Shown one piece after another: positions 10,587 through 20,690 of a stretch of DNA of 64,000 nt. The stretch is from NCBI GenBank assembly GCA_964036315.1, contig OZ038510.1, positions 82,758,616 through 82,822,615 of the forward strand, written 5' to 3'. Each line of letters starts with the position of its first letter. The first letter of the stretch is position 1. Under the pieces are notes generated by a model. That model was not told the origin of the DNA and made no database searches. It saw nothing but the letters and a program-made list of their open reading frames with translations. Both the position numbers and the translations under genes were made by a program. This DNA is from Acanthosepion esculentum. Its lineage: Eukaryota > Mollusca > Cephalopoda > Sepiida > Sepiidae.

Positions 10587-11100
10587 AGCTGAAGTAGACT
10601 TTAGAAGAACTTGAAAACCCAATCCTAAACAGAAAGCAAGGTATAAACATCTACTCCGGCTCAAAAGACCGGGGAGGAGTGTGAACCGGACGATAGGCGA
10701 ACCTATCTACTCCTATTGGGAGAGAAGCAAAAGTAATTAGTGAGAAACAATAATTAGGGAATGACATTTCAGAATTCAGGAGGAGACGTTAGGGATATAT
10801 ACTTGAAGTCCATTTGAGAAGGATCGAGAAATCCAATTGTAAACTAGTAACAAGGGATAACCCTATACTCCTGTTAAAAAACCCCAGGGAAGAGTGTGGA
10901 CCAAAAGATAGGCGAACCTATCTACTCCCATTGAAGAGAAGGCGAGAAAAAACAAATAAATAAATAATTATTGAGTAAAAATTCGAAATTCAGGCACAGA
11001 CGTTAGAAGTATACAGTTGAAGTAGACCGGAAGTATAGAGTTGAAGTCGACTACCAAACCGGAAACCCATTCTCAAACAGGAAAAAGTAAATAAATACTA
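10560..11100 (+). repeat. ~213-bp tandem repeat, ~2.5 copies
   Basis: Units begin with GAGACGTT at about 10569, 10783 and 10998. They share CCCAATCCTAAACAG, GGAGGAGTGTG and GATAGGCGAACCTATCTACT. Partial copies of the tail lie at 33400-33500 and 57960-58015. The first unit overlaps the end of the GIY-YIG relic, so this is probably that element's 3' untranslated repeat. Confidence 0.8.
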
Positions 11101-11374
11101 AATACAATTACGGTGATTAGCTCCGTTAGGGTAAAGTTAGTTATGGAACAGACAGTATGATATGATCTATTAAGTTTGAACTTAGTATAATTTCAAATAT
11201 CCTCCGATAAAAATAAAAACAGGCAAGAAATTAATACTATTTGAATTTGTTTTTGTGAAAAAAGACAATGTACAAAAAAATGAATACACTTAAATAGATA
11301 AAATCAAGTACGGAATAAACAAAATAAAATGATGAAAATAATTTAAGGAAAAGTCTCTGTCTTCCCTTTCGGAG

Positions 11375-11614
11375 AACATCGTTCGCGTCATTCGACTGCT
11401 CGGTCAAATTAAACTGTTTAGCGGCCTTGACATATTTGAGAAGCATATAAGAATAACAAAGAACCTATCCTGGCAGTAAACCTCCTACATACGGATAGAA
11501 TATGAGAGAGGCAGAGGTACAAAAAGTGAAAGTGGTGTAAGACAAGGATGTACCTTCTCACCGGACTTATTCAACCTATACAGCGAGGCGATCCCGTGAG
11601 AATTAGATGTCCTG
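11375..11614 (+). pseudogene. LINE reverse-transcriptase fragment
   Basis: One frame reads LDIFEKHIRITKNLSW, an in-frame TAA, then SGVRQGCTFSPDLFNLYSEA. GVRQGC.FSPDLFNLYSE is a conserved reverse-transcriptase block of non-LTR elements lying before the catalytic YADD motif. The frame stops soon after and YADD is absent. It plausibly belongs to the same LINE family as 27160-28695, which starts later in the protein. Confidence 0.75.
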
Positions 11615-11619
11615 TATTC

Positions 11620-11835
11620 TCTTTCAGTGAACATCGTTTGCGTCATTCGACTACTCGGCCACTGTCTGGCAACCTTGACATATTTAGGAAGCATATAAGA
11701 ATAACCAACCATCTACCCTGACAGCAAACATCCTAGATACGGATAGTGAACATCTTTCGCCTCATTCGACTGCTCAGTCAAATGAAACTGTTTAGAGACA
11801 TTGACATATTTCGGAAATATCCTAGAACAATTAAG
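11620..11835 (+). repeat. two further copies of the RT-fragment segment
   Basis: The segment GTGAACATCGTTTGCGTCAT through TTGACATATTT and GAAGCATATAAGAATAACC repeats that of 11375-11490. A third, shorter copy starts near 11750. These are tandem partial duplications of the reverse-transcriptase fragment, all with stops. Confidence 0.7.

Positions 11836-11838
<3 letters not shown>

Positions 11839-11894
<56 letters not shown>
11839..11894. repeat. (TA)n microsatellite
   Basis: About 28 TA dinucleotides. Confidence 0.95.
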
Positions 11895-11897
<3 letters not shown>

Positions 11898-12089
11898 AGA
11901 CACTCGCTTCGTATTCGTCGAATGAAGGTCAGGTAGCTCAGTTCTTAGGAAACCGACAGCCCAGACACCAGCACATATGATTTGATTATAGTGGTGAAGG
12001 CTTTGTGCAGGACCATCCACACTTTTTGAAGCGCCGAATACAGAGACCTGGTGCACTACATGCCACAAGGTCCCCAAACGACCCTCCGC

Positions 12090-12280
12090 AGGTTTTGAAT
12101 TTAGAGTTGTCCATCTCCTAAACCAGTTGCCATCCAAGGCTATAGAACCCAGTCTGTCCTGCTATTTACCCATAGCTGGAGGAAGAAGAGGAGGATTCAT
12201 ACCTTTCCAAAGTGAATGTAATGTATTTGACTGGAATTCGAACTCGGCTCTCCAATTCCTCAATCCAAGCCGCTATCCTC

Positions 12281-12281
<1 letters not shown>
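12090..12281 (-). repeat. tRNA-derived SINE-like copy (family A), reverse strand
   Basis: On the reverse strand the order is GAGAGCCGAGTTCGAATTCC (B-box-like), AATACATTACATTCACTTT, CCATAGCTG-type block and CTATAGCCTTGGATGGCAAC. The same order is found at 29010-29540 and 30130-30340 on the forward strand. Polymerase III origin is inferred from the B-box. Confidence 0.65.
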
Positions 12282-12366
<85 letters not shown>

Positions 12367-12391
12367 ATGTGTGTATGTTTGTGTGTGTGTG
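12282..12391. repeat. (CT)n(TA)n(TG)n microsatellite
   Basis: Three dinucleotide runs in sequence. Confidence 0.95.
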
Positions 12392-12640
12392 AGTATGGTG
12401 TATCAAAAATACTTTAACAAACTTTGGGATTCCTCAAAACAAAGAGAAAATTTCATATAAACATATGTCCACAAATTCTTCGTTTTTCAGTTATTAAGGT
12501 TAAAGAAAGTTTACGCTAGATAGTGCTGTGTTGCCGTGTAGACTAGTTTACATTTGTTATTCGTGTACATTTGTGGCTAGTCTGTTTTCAACGTTTAACG
12601 TGTATAGTAGTGAGTTCACTGAGAAGTGTCCAGTTTAACA

Positions 12641-12905
12641 ATGGCAGGATATTCATATGGTGAACAGCCAGATACGATTTTTCAGTACATCCGCTCAAAT
12701 GGTAATGGACGCGAGGCTGAACGGCTGTGTCGGATTGCCGATTCATGCCGTTTATTGTGCCGTTGATGAGACAGTATCCGTAGCACCAGACGCTATGGAG
12801 CGTGGAAAACCGAGATCCACTCGTAGGCCTCACAACGAAGAACACATTCTCCGGGCTCTCGGAGACGATCCAGGTATCAGCACACGTACTTATCTTTGTT
12901 TTGTA
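12641..12905 (+). pseudogene. DUF4817-type transposase N-terminal relic
   Basis: The ATG at 12641 opens a 41-codon frame with IFQYIRSNGNGREAERLCR, ending at a TGA at 12764. In another frame the sequence continues as RGKPRSTRRPHNEEHILRAL and DDPGISTRT. Both halves match the N-terminal helix-turn-helix region (DUF4817) of IS630/Tc1/mariner-superfamily transposases found in invertebrates. A frameshift or small deletion separates them, and the DDE domain is missing. The copy is cut off at a (CA)n(TA)n microsatellite. Confidence 0.6.
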
Positions 12906-12948
12906 GTGAGGAACCCGCCCCCAAAGTTTGTAAAAGTATTTTTTATAA

Positions 12949-13012
<64 letters not shown>
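12949..13012. repeat. (CA)n(TA)n microsatellite
   Basis: CA run followed by TA run. Confidence 0.95.
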
Positions 13013-13114
13013 TTGAACATGGACATAATATCTTGACCGTGTTTTGAAACAAAAAAAATGGAACATTTTATAAAACATACATATAACAAACTATTTCTAA
13101 TTCTAAAAGTTAAA

Positions 13115-13307
13115 ATATAATCCTTGAAAATGGCTAAATGTATAGCCGAAAGCGCTCGGATAAAAAGAACATTCGAACAGTTTTTATATAATTTGTCATC
13201 CGAATATTATTAGATCGCATGAGAAATTGTATAAAAAAATAAATAAAAGCACCTTGTCAGTCGTTTTTAATGAAATGTGCATGAAAGAAGGATTGCTGCC
13301 TAAATAC

Positions 13308-13311
<4 letters not shown>
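13115..13311 (+). pseudogene. Penelope-like N-terminal relic stopped by (TA)n
   Basis: One frame reads RSHEKLYKK, then STLSVVFNEMCMKEGLLPKY, and then meets (TA)n at 13312. It is nearly identical to the reverse-strand copy at 53165-53420. Upstream, AATGGCTAAATGTATAGCCGAAAGC gives a small hairpin (partly shown: GGCTAAATGTATAGCC) shared with that copy. The 53-kb copy keeps NFKLHDMAA after the PKY block, a match to the N-terminal region of Penelope-like elements. Only about 40 codons remain here. Confidence 0.55.
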
Positions 13312-13385
<74 letters not shown>

Positions 13386-13394
13386 GTGTGTGTT
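13312..13394. repeat. (TA)n(TG)n microsatellite
   Basis: TA run followed by TG run, directly after the PKYT codons of the Penelope-like relic. Confidence 0.95.
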
Positions 13395-13560
13395 TTTCTT
13401 TAGTGGCATATTAACCTCTATGGGTTATTTAATGCCAACGTCTATATATTTTAAACGCACTTCAGCCACAGATATAATGTATTTTTATCCTTTTTTTAAT
13501 ATATATAAAAATGTATTGCTGTTACTTTTACTTAAAAAAAAACAGTATTTTATACTTTCG
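13395..13560 (+). repeat. dispersed copy related to the 177-bp repeat
   Basis: TTTAGTGGCATATTAACCTC and TATGGGTTATTTAATGCCAA match the unit at 44920-45460. A more distant copy is at 63745-63790. Confidence 0.6.
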
Positions 13561-14021
13561 TAGTGTCTTGTTTTTGTTTGCGGACCTCAGAAGAGCAGCA
13601 ATTAATAAAAAGTCACATTCTCCTTAAAACACTCATTATCGCGCTCAGAAGCCTCGCTGCCGGATGCAGTTTATTGTCATACCCAGGTTTGTGTGCGTGT
13701 GCGTGTGTAGCAAATATAAGTATTGATAAACATACTTAAAAATATTGTTAGTTTTTCAGTTATTTTAAATTTAAGAACATATATGTATGTAAGTATGCGA
13801 AAAAATGGATAAACTTTTATATATCATAACAATATTAGGAACATCAATGACAATGTGAAAAAACGATTTGTGTGACGAGTTTCGTCTGTCAGGACTTCAT
13901 CGGACGAAAGTGATGTTTACGATTCGATAATAGTGTAGTCACATCAACGTAAAAATAATTTTAGTCTGATGAAGTCCTAAAGGAGGAAAAGTCTCACAGG
14001 AAACTTTATATATATGAAATT

Positions 14022-14514
14022 TCTAGGACATTGAAGCTGATAAATGTAGTTAATACGGTTTATTGTAAACAGAGCATTTGCTTAAATGTTTGTATCTATA
14101 AAAATAACGTATAGAAATAAATATATTAAAATAATTGTCGGACTTAGTCCATTTCATAATACATGACGTCATTTGTTTACGTTAAGATACGCTTCGAGCA
14201 GATATGAGCGTTCGAGAAAAATCCTGGAAAATTTGTAGTTTAAAAACAGTAATTTGATTGTTGCTAACCAGACGCTTCCTCCGTAGCTAAATGGCCAAGC
14301 ACGTCAGGCTAAAAGACGGTTCCGGTTCGTGTAGGATATAGGTTCGATTCCTGTCGGAGGAGCCATTTTCTATGACATTTCTCGGACATTCAGGCTGGTA
14401 AATGTTATTAATACTGTTTATTATAAAACAGGGCATTTACTCGAATAATCGTATCTATATAAAGAACGTGTAAAAAGAAAATAAATGAAGTAATTGTAGA
14501 ACTTAATCTATTTC

Positions 14515-14515
<1 letters not shown>
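14022..14515 (+). repeat. 351-bp repeat unit carrying a tRNA-like gene, copy 1
   Basis: Two copies of a linker (GGACATT.A.GCT, ACTGTTTATTATAAA, AGAGCATTTACT, CATTTCATAAT) at 14033 and 14384 flank a tRNA-like sequence, with a 351-bp period. The same architecture occurs at 48736-49240 (period about 362 bp), and a truncated copy at 53437-53660. Confidence 0.8.
14277..14362 (+). tRNA. tRNA-like sequence or pseudogene, type II
   Basis: A cloverleaf can be drawn: acceptor TCCTCCG/CGGAGGA with seven perfect pairs, D stem GCT/AGC, anticodon stem CGTC/GACG, a 19-nt variable region with TCC/GGA, and T stem ATAGG/CCTGT around TTCGATT. The loop GGCTAAA would place CTA at positions 34-36, but position 33 is G rather than the conserved U. 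The long variable arm suggests a Leu- or Ser-type ancestor. There is no CCA and no clear T-run terminator. More likely a tRNA-derived repeat or pseudogene than a working tRNA. Confidence 0.5.

Positions 14516-14517
<2 letters not shown>

Positions 14518-14557
<40 letters not shown>
14518..14557. repeat. (TA)n microsatellite
   Basis: About 20 TA dinucleotides abutting the foldback element. Confidence 0.95.
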
Positions 14558-14563
<6 letters not shown>

Positions 14564-14834
14564 AAAATGTGGAAAAGACAAAGCAAAATCCGAATATGTG
14601 AGTTTACTGTTTTTATTTTGTTTTTGTTTTTGTTATTCTGTCGACGTCAGACGTTTCGGTCAAATAGACCTTCTTCGGGACATGGTTAATGGAGACATAT
14701 TTATACTAGATTTAAGTTTGATGGAGAGACGATATATACAGGACTGGTCAGAAACAGAAAAACTGAAATTCTAAAGTCAAGTATTCTTTCTTAGATATTC
14801 GGATTTTGCTTTGTCTTTTCCACATTTTCATCAT
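14558..14834. mobile_element. 277-bp foldback/MITE-like element with 40-bp perfect inverted ends
   Basis: The arms at 14558-14597 and 14795-14834 are exact reverse complements over 40 bp (ATGATGAAAATGTGG inward). The interior carries GACGTTTCGGTCAAATAGAC and a GAAACAGAAAAACTG stretch, and no reading frame. (TA)n abuts the left end. Structure says foldback or MITE; the family is unknown. Confidence 0.75.
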
Positions 14835-14863
14835 ACCGTCGGATCTACATCCACACATTTGCT

Positions 14864-14865
<2 letters not shown>

Positions 14866-14924
<59 letters not shown>

Positions 14925-14950
14925 CTCTGTGTGTGTGTGTGTGTGTGTTT
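14866..14950. repeat. (TA)n(TG)n microsatellite
   Basis: TA run followed by an interrupted TG run. Confidence 0.95.
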
Positions 14951-15524
14951 ATAAAGAAACAAAAGACATAAAACGGGCCCACCGCCACCATTACCGTCAT
15001 TGTAAGAAAACTCTAGTATCTCGGATTCCCGCAGAAATTTCTGCCTCTGTCTTCTCGCTTTCAACTCTTTATCTTGTGAAATCTGTTATCGTGACTCCCA
15101 GCCGAACCCACACCCTTTTTCTGCCCTCGCCATCCCCATTGCCTCAGCTGCTTCCTTCCTGAAAAAACACCATTCCCATTCTGTCAAGTTTGTTTCTTGG
15201 AGACGAACTTTCATCTTCCGTCAAAACTCGTGTCTACGGTACCGTTCCACCCTGATGACACCCGCCGCTGCTGCTTTTGGGGTCGATCCACAAATTTTGA
15301 CAGTCGAAGGCGAAAAGCGAGAAATGAGTGTCAGGCGGCCTCCATCCCCCAACAAGTTCAGCTAAAGAAATAAATAAAAAATAATAAGGAAAGCTTTTGA
15401 AACTTCAAAGTTTGTCTTCTAATGTTCTCGTTGTCATTCTCTTTGTGGGTAGCCCATCCTCCCAATAGATGAGTATATCCTCAAATCTATCTGTAGGCAG
15501 TGGCGTGAAAATATAAACGCAAGA

Positions 15525-15525
<1 letters not shown>

Positions 15526-15597
<72 letters not shown>
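15526..15597. repeat. (CA)n(TA)n microsatellite
   Basis: CA run followed by TA run. Confidence 0.95.
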
Positions 15598-15598
<1 letters not shown>

Positions 15599-15715
15599 AT
15601 GAAAGTGAACATTGAAGTCAAAACTCAGAGGCGACATGTTAGGTCAACTGAAGATTGCGTCTAGCATGAAACAGCCTGTCGCCTCTGAGTGTTGACTTCA
15701 ATGTTCATTTTATAT
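15598..15715. repeat. inverted repeat of family D end
   Basis: GTGAACATTGAAGTCAAAAC followed by TCAGAGGCGACA is answered by its near-reverse complement ending at about 15713. The arms are about 35 bp with a spacer of about 37 bp. The arm is the same repeat that makes the perfect palindrome at 39429-39591. Confidence 0.75.
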
Positions 15716-15754
15716 TTATATTTACATACGCTCTATCTCTAACAATCTCTATTT

Positions 15755-15756
15755 CT

Positions 15757-15796
<40 letters not shown>

Positions 15797-15797
15797 G

Positions 15798-15832
<35 letters not shown>

Positions 15833-16292
15833 AATAAAGAAAGAAAGAAAGAAAGAGGAAAGTCGAAATGAACGGAAGAAAGTGAAAGAAAGAAAAACAA
15901 ATAAAAGAATAGAACAGAAAAGCGAAGAAAGAAAGAAAGAAAAAAAGAAAGAGAGAAAGAAAGAAAGAAAGAAAGAGAGAAAGAAAGAAAGAAAGAAAGA
16001 AAAGTAACGAATGTATAGAAGGAAAAGGTGAAATAGTGAACATAAATAAAGACGTGGAGGAAGGAAGGAAGGAAGGAAGGAAGGAAGGAAGGAACGACTA
16101 AAAAATAAGAGAAAAGACAAAAAAGGAAAATGAGAAAAATAAAATAGAATAAATGTAGAAATGCGAACGGTGAAGAAAGGAAGAAAGAAAGGACAAAAAG
16201 AAATAATAAAGGAAGGAAGAAAAGAAGGGGGAAAAGAAAGAGGGAAAATTAGAAATAAGGAACGAAAGAGAGAAGGTAGGGAAAAGGATGTA

Positions 16293-16324
<32 letters not shown>

Positions 16325-17520
16325 AAAAGTAAAAATCGAAAGAACGGAAAAGTGAAAGAAAGGAAAATAAATAAAAGAATAAAAAAGAAAAGCGAAGAAA
16401 GAAAGAAAGAAAGAAAGAACGAAAGAAAGCTAGAAAGAAAGAAAGAAAGAAAGCTAGAAAGAAAGAAAGAAAGAAAGAAAGAAAAAATCATGAAAGAAAG
16501 TAAGAAAAAATGATGAAAGACAAGCAAAGAATGATGAAAGAAAATAAGAAAGAAAGAATGAAAGATGAAAGAAAGAAAGAAAGAAAGATGTAAGAAAGAA
16601 AGAAAAAAGGGAAGACGGACGAAGTGATAACGTTATCAGTTGCTTAACGTCAGATTCAGGTAAATGTAAGTAAGGCAGAATTACGGGAGGGAAATATAAA
16701 AGAAAGAAAATGAACGCGAGAATGTAAGTAGATACGGGAATAGAAATGTGAAGAAAGAAAGAAAGTAAGAAAAAAAGAGAAAGATCGAAATGAAAGGAAA
16801 AAAGAGAAAGAAAGAAAAATAAATAAAAGAATTGAACGGAAAAGCAAAGAAAGAAAGAAAGAAAGAGAGAAATATATAAAGAAAGAAAGAAAGAAAGAAA
16901 GAAAGAGGAAAATCGAAATGATTGGAAAAACGTCAAAGAAAGGAAAATAAAAGAATAGAACAGAAACGCGAAGAAAGAAAGCAAGCAAGCAAGAAAGAAA
17001 GAAAGAAAGAAAGAAAGGAAGCAAGCAAAAAGGAAAGAAATAAAGAAAGAAATAAAGAAAGAGGAAAATGGAAATGAACGGAAGAAAGTGAAAGAAAGAA
17101 AATTAAATAAAAGAATAGAACAGAAAAGCGAAGAAAGAAAGCAAGAAAGAAAGAGAGAAAGAAAGAAAGAAAGCGAAGAAAGAATGAAAGAAAGAAAGAG
17201 AGAAAGAAAGAAAGAAAGAAAGAAAGAGAGAAAGAAAGAAAGAAAGCGAAGAAAGAAAGCAAGAAAGAAAGAGAGAAAGAAAGAAAGCGAAGAAAGAATG
17301 AAAGAGAGAAAGAAAGAAAGAAAGAAAGAAAGAGAGAAAGAAAGAAAGAAAGCGAAGAAAGAAAGAGAGAAAGAAAGAAAGAAAGCGAAGAAAGAATGAA
17401 AGAAAGAAAGAGAGAAAGAAAGAAAGAAAGAAAGAAAGAGAGAAAGAAAGAAAGAAAGCGAAGAAAGAAAGAAAGAAAAGGAGAAAGAAAGAAAGAAAGA
17501 GAGAAAGAAAGAATCAAACA
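15755..17520. repeat. GAAA-rich purine tract
   Basis: About 1.77 kb is almost wholly purine on the forward strand, built from GAAA units with GGAA, GAGA and AAGC variants. Blocks such as GGAAAA.CGAAATGAACGGAA and AATAAAAGAATAGAACAGAA recur at irregular spacing, so an older composite unit was amplified. Long open frames on both strands are Lys/Glu/Arg or Phe/Ser/Leu strings and are artefacts. Confidence 0.9.
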
Positions 17521-18190
17521 AAGAGGAGTATTAGTATACATATTGTATGTAAAAATTGTTGTGTTTGATTGGTGCGGATTTGTATATGTTTTGGTTTTAG
17601 ATGTAAACACATATTTCAGATTTATCTTGTGAACGTCAAACTTTTGAAAGAATGAGTTTGTTATTCGGAATAAAGCCTTCAACTACGAAAGTATACCATA
17701 AAAACATCCAATTTTGATTCTTTGCATTTGTACCCTCTTACAGGTAATTATTATAATTGTTATTATTGTATATTGTGAACGTTTTTAAACTCAAACATTT
17801 AAAGATGAAAATAGGGAATCTTCATGTGGAAATTGCAAGCAACATATTTAAACTTATCTTAAGAATTAAATCTTATTCGAAAATTCAAAATATAGGAAAA
17901 CCATAAAATATTCACTGTTAATTTATAATTATTTACAAAATCTAATTATAATTAATTATATTAATATATTGTCATTAGTAAGTCACTCTGTCTGATAAAG
18001 AAAGTAAATTTGGCGAAATAATTCTGTAATTAGTAGTTAATAAACCTGGAGTTATCTCCCATAGATTTTTTTTTTTTGGCGTAAATTTATATTTAATTAA
18101 AAGTTACCGAGAAGCCGGCGGTTTTAATAAATTGGAAATTGCTTTATATTTAGAGCTAAATCATTCCCATTAAAAAGGAACGTGTATCCC
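17521..18190. other. AT-rich interval without recognisable features
   Basis: No coding similarity or repeat family was recognised. Confidence 0.45.
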
Positions 18191-18194
18191 CATT

Positions 18195-18790
18195 GGATAC
18201 TCCATACTTTCGACCTTGTGCCACATCTAAGATACACTTAGTAAATCTCTATATGCCATTTGGATGTAGGGTAATGGTTAGTAAGCTTATCTCGCTAGAT
18301 CATTAAGAGTGTCGAGTTCGATCCTGACTGGGTGCACTGACCTATGGCCTTGTGCCACAACTTAGCTAGATTCGCTACAGGGTACTTAAAATTTGTGTAA
18401 TTACTGGCAAGCTTGTCTCGCTAGATGAATAACGACTGAATAGTGATCTCGATCCTGATTGGGTGCCCTATATTTTCTGCCTTGTGCCACAACTAAACTG
18501 GGTTCGCCGCAGGGCACTTTAGCGTTGTGTTAGTGTCTAGCAAGCTTGTTTCGCATGAGTAGTGAGCTCGCTTCTTACTCGGTGCCCTATATTTTGGGCC
18601 TTGTGCCATATCCAAGCTACTTTGAGTAAATAGCTTTACTGCACTTTGGCGCGGTGTAATTGTTAGCAAGCTTGCCTAGCTAAATCAGTTATGACAGAGT
18701 AGTGAGCTCGATCCTCATTGGGCGCTCCTATACTTTCAGCCTTGTGCCAGATCTATAGTACGCTTAGTAAATCACTAAAAAGGAAAGTGT
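18195..18790 (+). repeat. tandem array of tRNA-like units
   Basis: Four units at 120-140 bp spacing carry an A-box-like GTAATGGTTAG(C/T)AAGCTT and a B-box-like GAG(T/C)TCGATCCT. The units are linked by GCCTTGTGCCACAT and a GCTA..CTTAGTAAAT block. The same unit lies in three reverse-strand copies at 61955-62310. A tRNA-derived SINE tandem or decayed tRNA cluster is likely. Confidence 0.65.
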
Positions 18791-18796
18791 TCTATC

Positions 18797-19426
18797 ATGA
18801 AATTAAGAATTATAATTAATCAGACAATACAAAATATAGACTTTATCGCGTGTTTTGTTGTTAAAAGAAGCATAAAAAACAAAAATAAGACGAATACAGA
18901 GAGAGAAAGAGATTTTAAAGCAAATGACACCTTAATAGACGCTCAACATGTCATCTTCAGTTTTAAAAGAATCTCCAATTCATTCAATATATGCATAAGT
19001 CCTGATGCATATTTGCCGAGACTTGGAACAGACGAAACGAAAAAAAACAAAAAAAAACAAAATCAAACTGTCAGCTATCCACAATGGCGCGAGTTAACTT
19101 TTCTAGATGCTAAGGCAAAAATTAAAATTCCTCCCAGGTGGGGGAAGCTAAGGGACTTTTTCAGCTTCAAGTTACACAAATGCCATGAATTATTCAAATG
19201 CTGTCTCTTGCCAAAAGAGATATTTAAATGTCACTCCCACTTTCACGAATTTCACTTCCATATTGACTTTTTATCACCCTTTATTTGTTGGAAGCAAGAT
19301 CTTTCAAGTTTTCGATGTTTTTTCACTAGAAAGAATTCTTTTTGCATCGTCATGTTTTCTTTGTCGTTCTTTCGAATTTACGTCAAGAGAAACGGCAGAA
19401 TTGGAATAGCGTATAACATCCTGTAG
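18797..19426 (+). CDS. 209-codon open frame, unrecognised
   Basis: The longest open frame not made of simple repeats or a transposon. The translation is rich in Lys, Phe and His and has no recognised domain, signal peptide or motif. A second frame is open over part of it. The AT-rich context, lack of splice-site support and odd composition suggest a chance frame. It is listed because an unbroken frame of this length is unusual here. Confidence 0.12.
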   Translation: MKLRIIINQTIQNIDFIACFVVKRSIKNKNKTNTERERDFKANDTLIDAQHVIFSFKRISNSFNICISPDAYLPRLGTDETKKNKKKQNQTVSYPQWRELTFLDAKAKIKIPPRWGKLRDFFSFKLHKCHELFKCCLLPKEIFKCHSHFHEFHFHIDFLSPFICWKQDLSSFRCFFTRKNSFCIVMFSLSFFRIYVKRNGRIGIAYNIL

Positions 19427-19540
19427 ATGTCGAGTTTTTAGCGATTAAAATTGAGAACTGGGGAACATATCTGTGCATAATGGGTAGATCTCAAAGTAAA
19501 CTTTAGCTGAAAATACGCAAAATATCTACCAGTTACCACA

Positions 19541-19764
<224 letters not shown>

Positions 19765-20465
19765 CAGTGGTTCCCAACCACTGTGCCGCGGCACATTAGT
19801 GTGCCGCGGAATGATTACTGGTGTGCCGCGAAGAGATACTACCTAGAAGCCATTTAATTTCATTTTGTTTAATAAAGACATTCAATTTCTTAATCATGAT
19901 GACACCGCTCGATTCAAAATCGCCGAATTTCTGGAATCTAAACGTTTCGCGCATACGAATTGGTAAGCGTTATTATGGTTTATATTAGTCATGGGACGAT
20001 TAATCGGAATATCAGGAGTTTTTCAAAGTATCGGGAATCGGCATCAGAGCTGAATAATTCTGACCCGATTTCGATTCCAAAACGATTCCTAAATACACAG
20101 GTTGTAAGACAAAAAGTTCTAACACAGAACTGTATTATGTGAGGTTTTACGTAATACTCCTAACTCCCAAACATTTGTTTACCTTTTCCTAACCATTTTG
20201 AATCTTTTCAATTTCAGGCTAATCTAACTTTATGCACAACTGTCCCACTGACATTCACCATTATTATTTTATACCCGATATTGAATACAGGATATGTTGA
20301 TTTATGGGAATAAAAATTCTTCTTATATAATATTCTTTGTTTTTCATTATTTTATTGCAAAAAGGCTTTATGAGTGGAAAATATTTATTTTTTGTGATAG
20401 GTGTGCCGCGAAAATTTAAAGAACTCAATAGTGTGCCGCCATGTAAAAAAGGTTGGAAACCACTG
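19765..20465. mobile_element. nonautonomous hAT element, 701 bp
   Basis: The left end is CAGTGGTTCCCAACC and the right end, read inward, is CAGTGGTTTCCAACC: 15-bp terminal inverted repeats with one mismatch. An exact 8-bp duplication CTCTAGAT lies at 19757-19764 and 20466-20473. Sub-terminal GTGTGCCGCG repeats occur near both ends. CAGTGG..CCAACC ends and 8-bp duplications are hallmarks of hAT elements. No transposase frame is present, so it depends on an autonomous relative. A paralogous copy without the insert at 21115-21122 confirms the insertion. Confidence 0.93.
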
Positions 20466-20690
20466 CTCTAGATGTGTTATGATCCCTGTTTTTAATAAAT
20501 TCAAGCTGTATAAGGTCTCTTTTTGCTAGTACTTTCATTTGTTCATACATTTTTGAAAATTTAAAAGATAGTGCTCCAAAATTTCTTAACTTATACAGCT
20601 TTGTTTGCGAAGATGTATTCTCGCCATTTATATCATTAACTAATCTGTTTTTTTGTATGAATGATTCATGTAATATAAATTGAACTGCAT
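20466..20690. repeat. right flank of hAT insertion and inverted copy of the left flank
   Basis: The first ~100 bp match the reverse complement of 21020-21122. The last ~90 bp (AAGATGTATTCTCGCC, TGAATGATTCATGTAAT) are the reverse complement of 19651-19735. The host repeat was therefore already rearranged before or after the hAT insertion. Confidence 0.75.

Noticed and set aside
14277..14362. Functional amber-suppressor tRNA (CTA anticodon)
   Set aside because: Position 33 is G, the anticodon stem has a mismatch, no T-run terminator is near, and copies are embedded in a dispersed repeat. Retained only as tRNA-like.
15705..17682. Long Phe/Ser/Leu frames (up to 355 codons) on the reverse strand and Lys/Glu/Arg frames on the forward strand
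   Set aside because: They are translations of the GAAA tract. A run of period-4 purine sequence has no stops in several frames.
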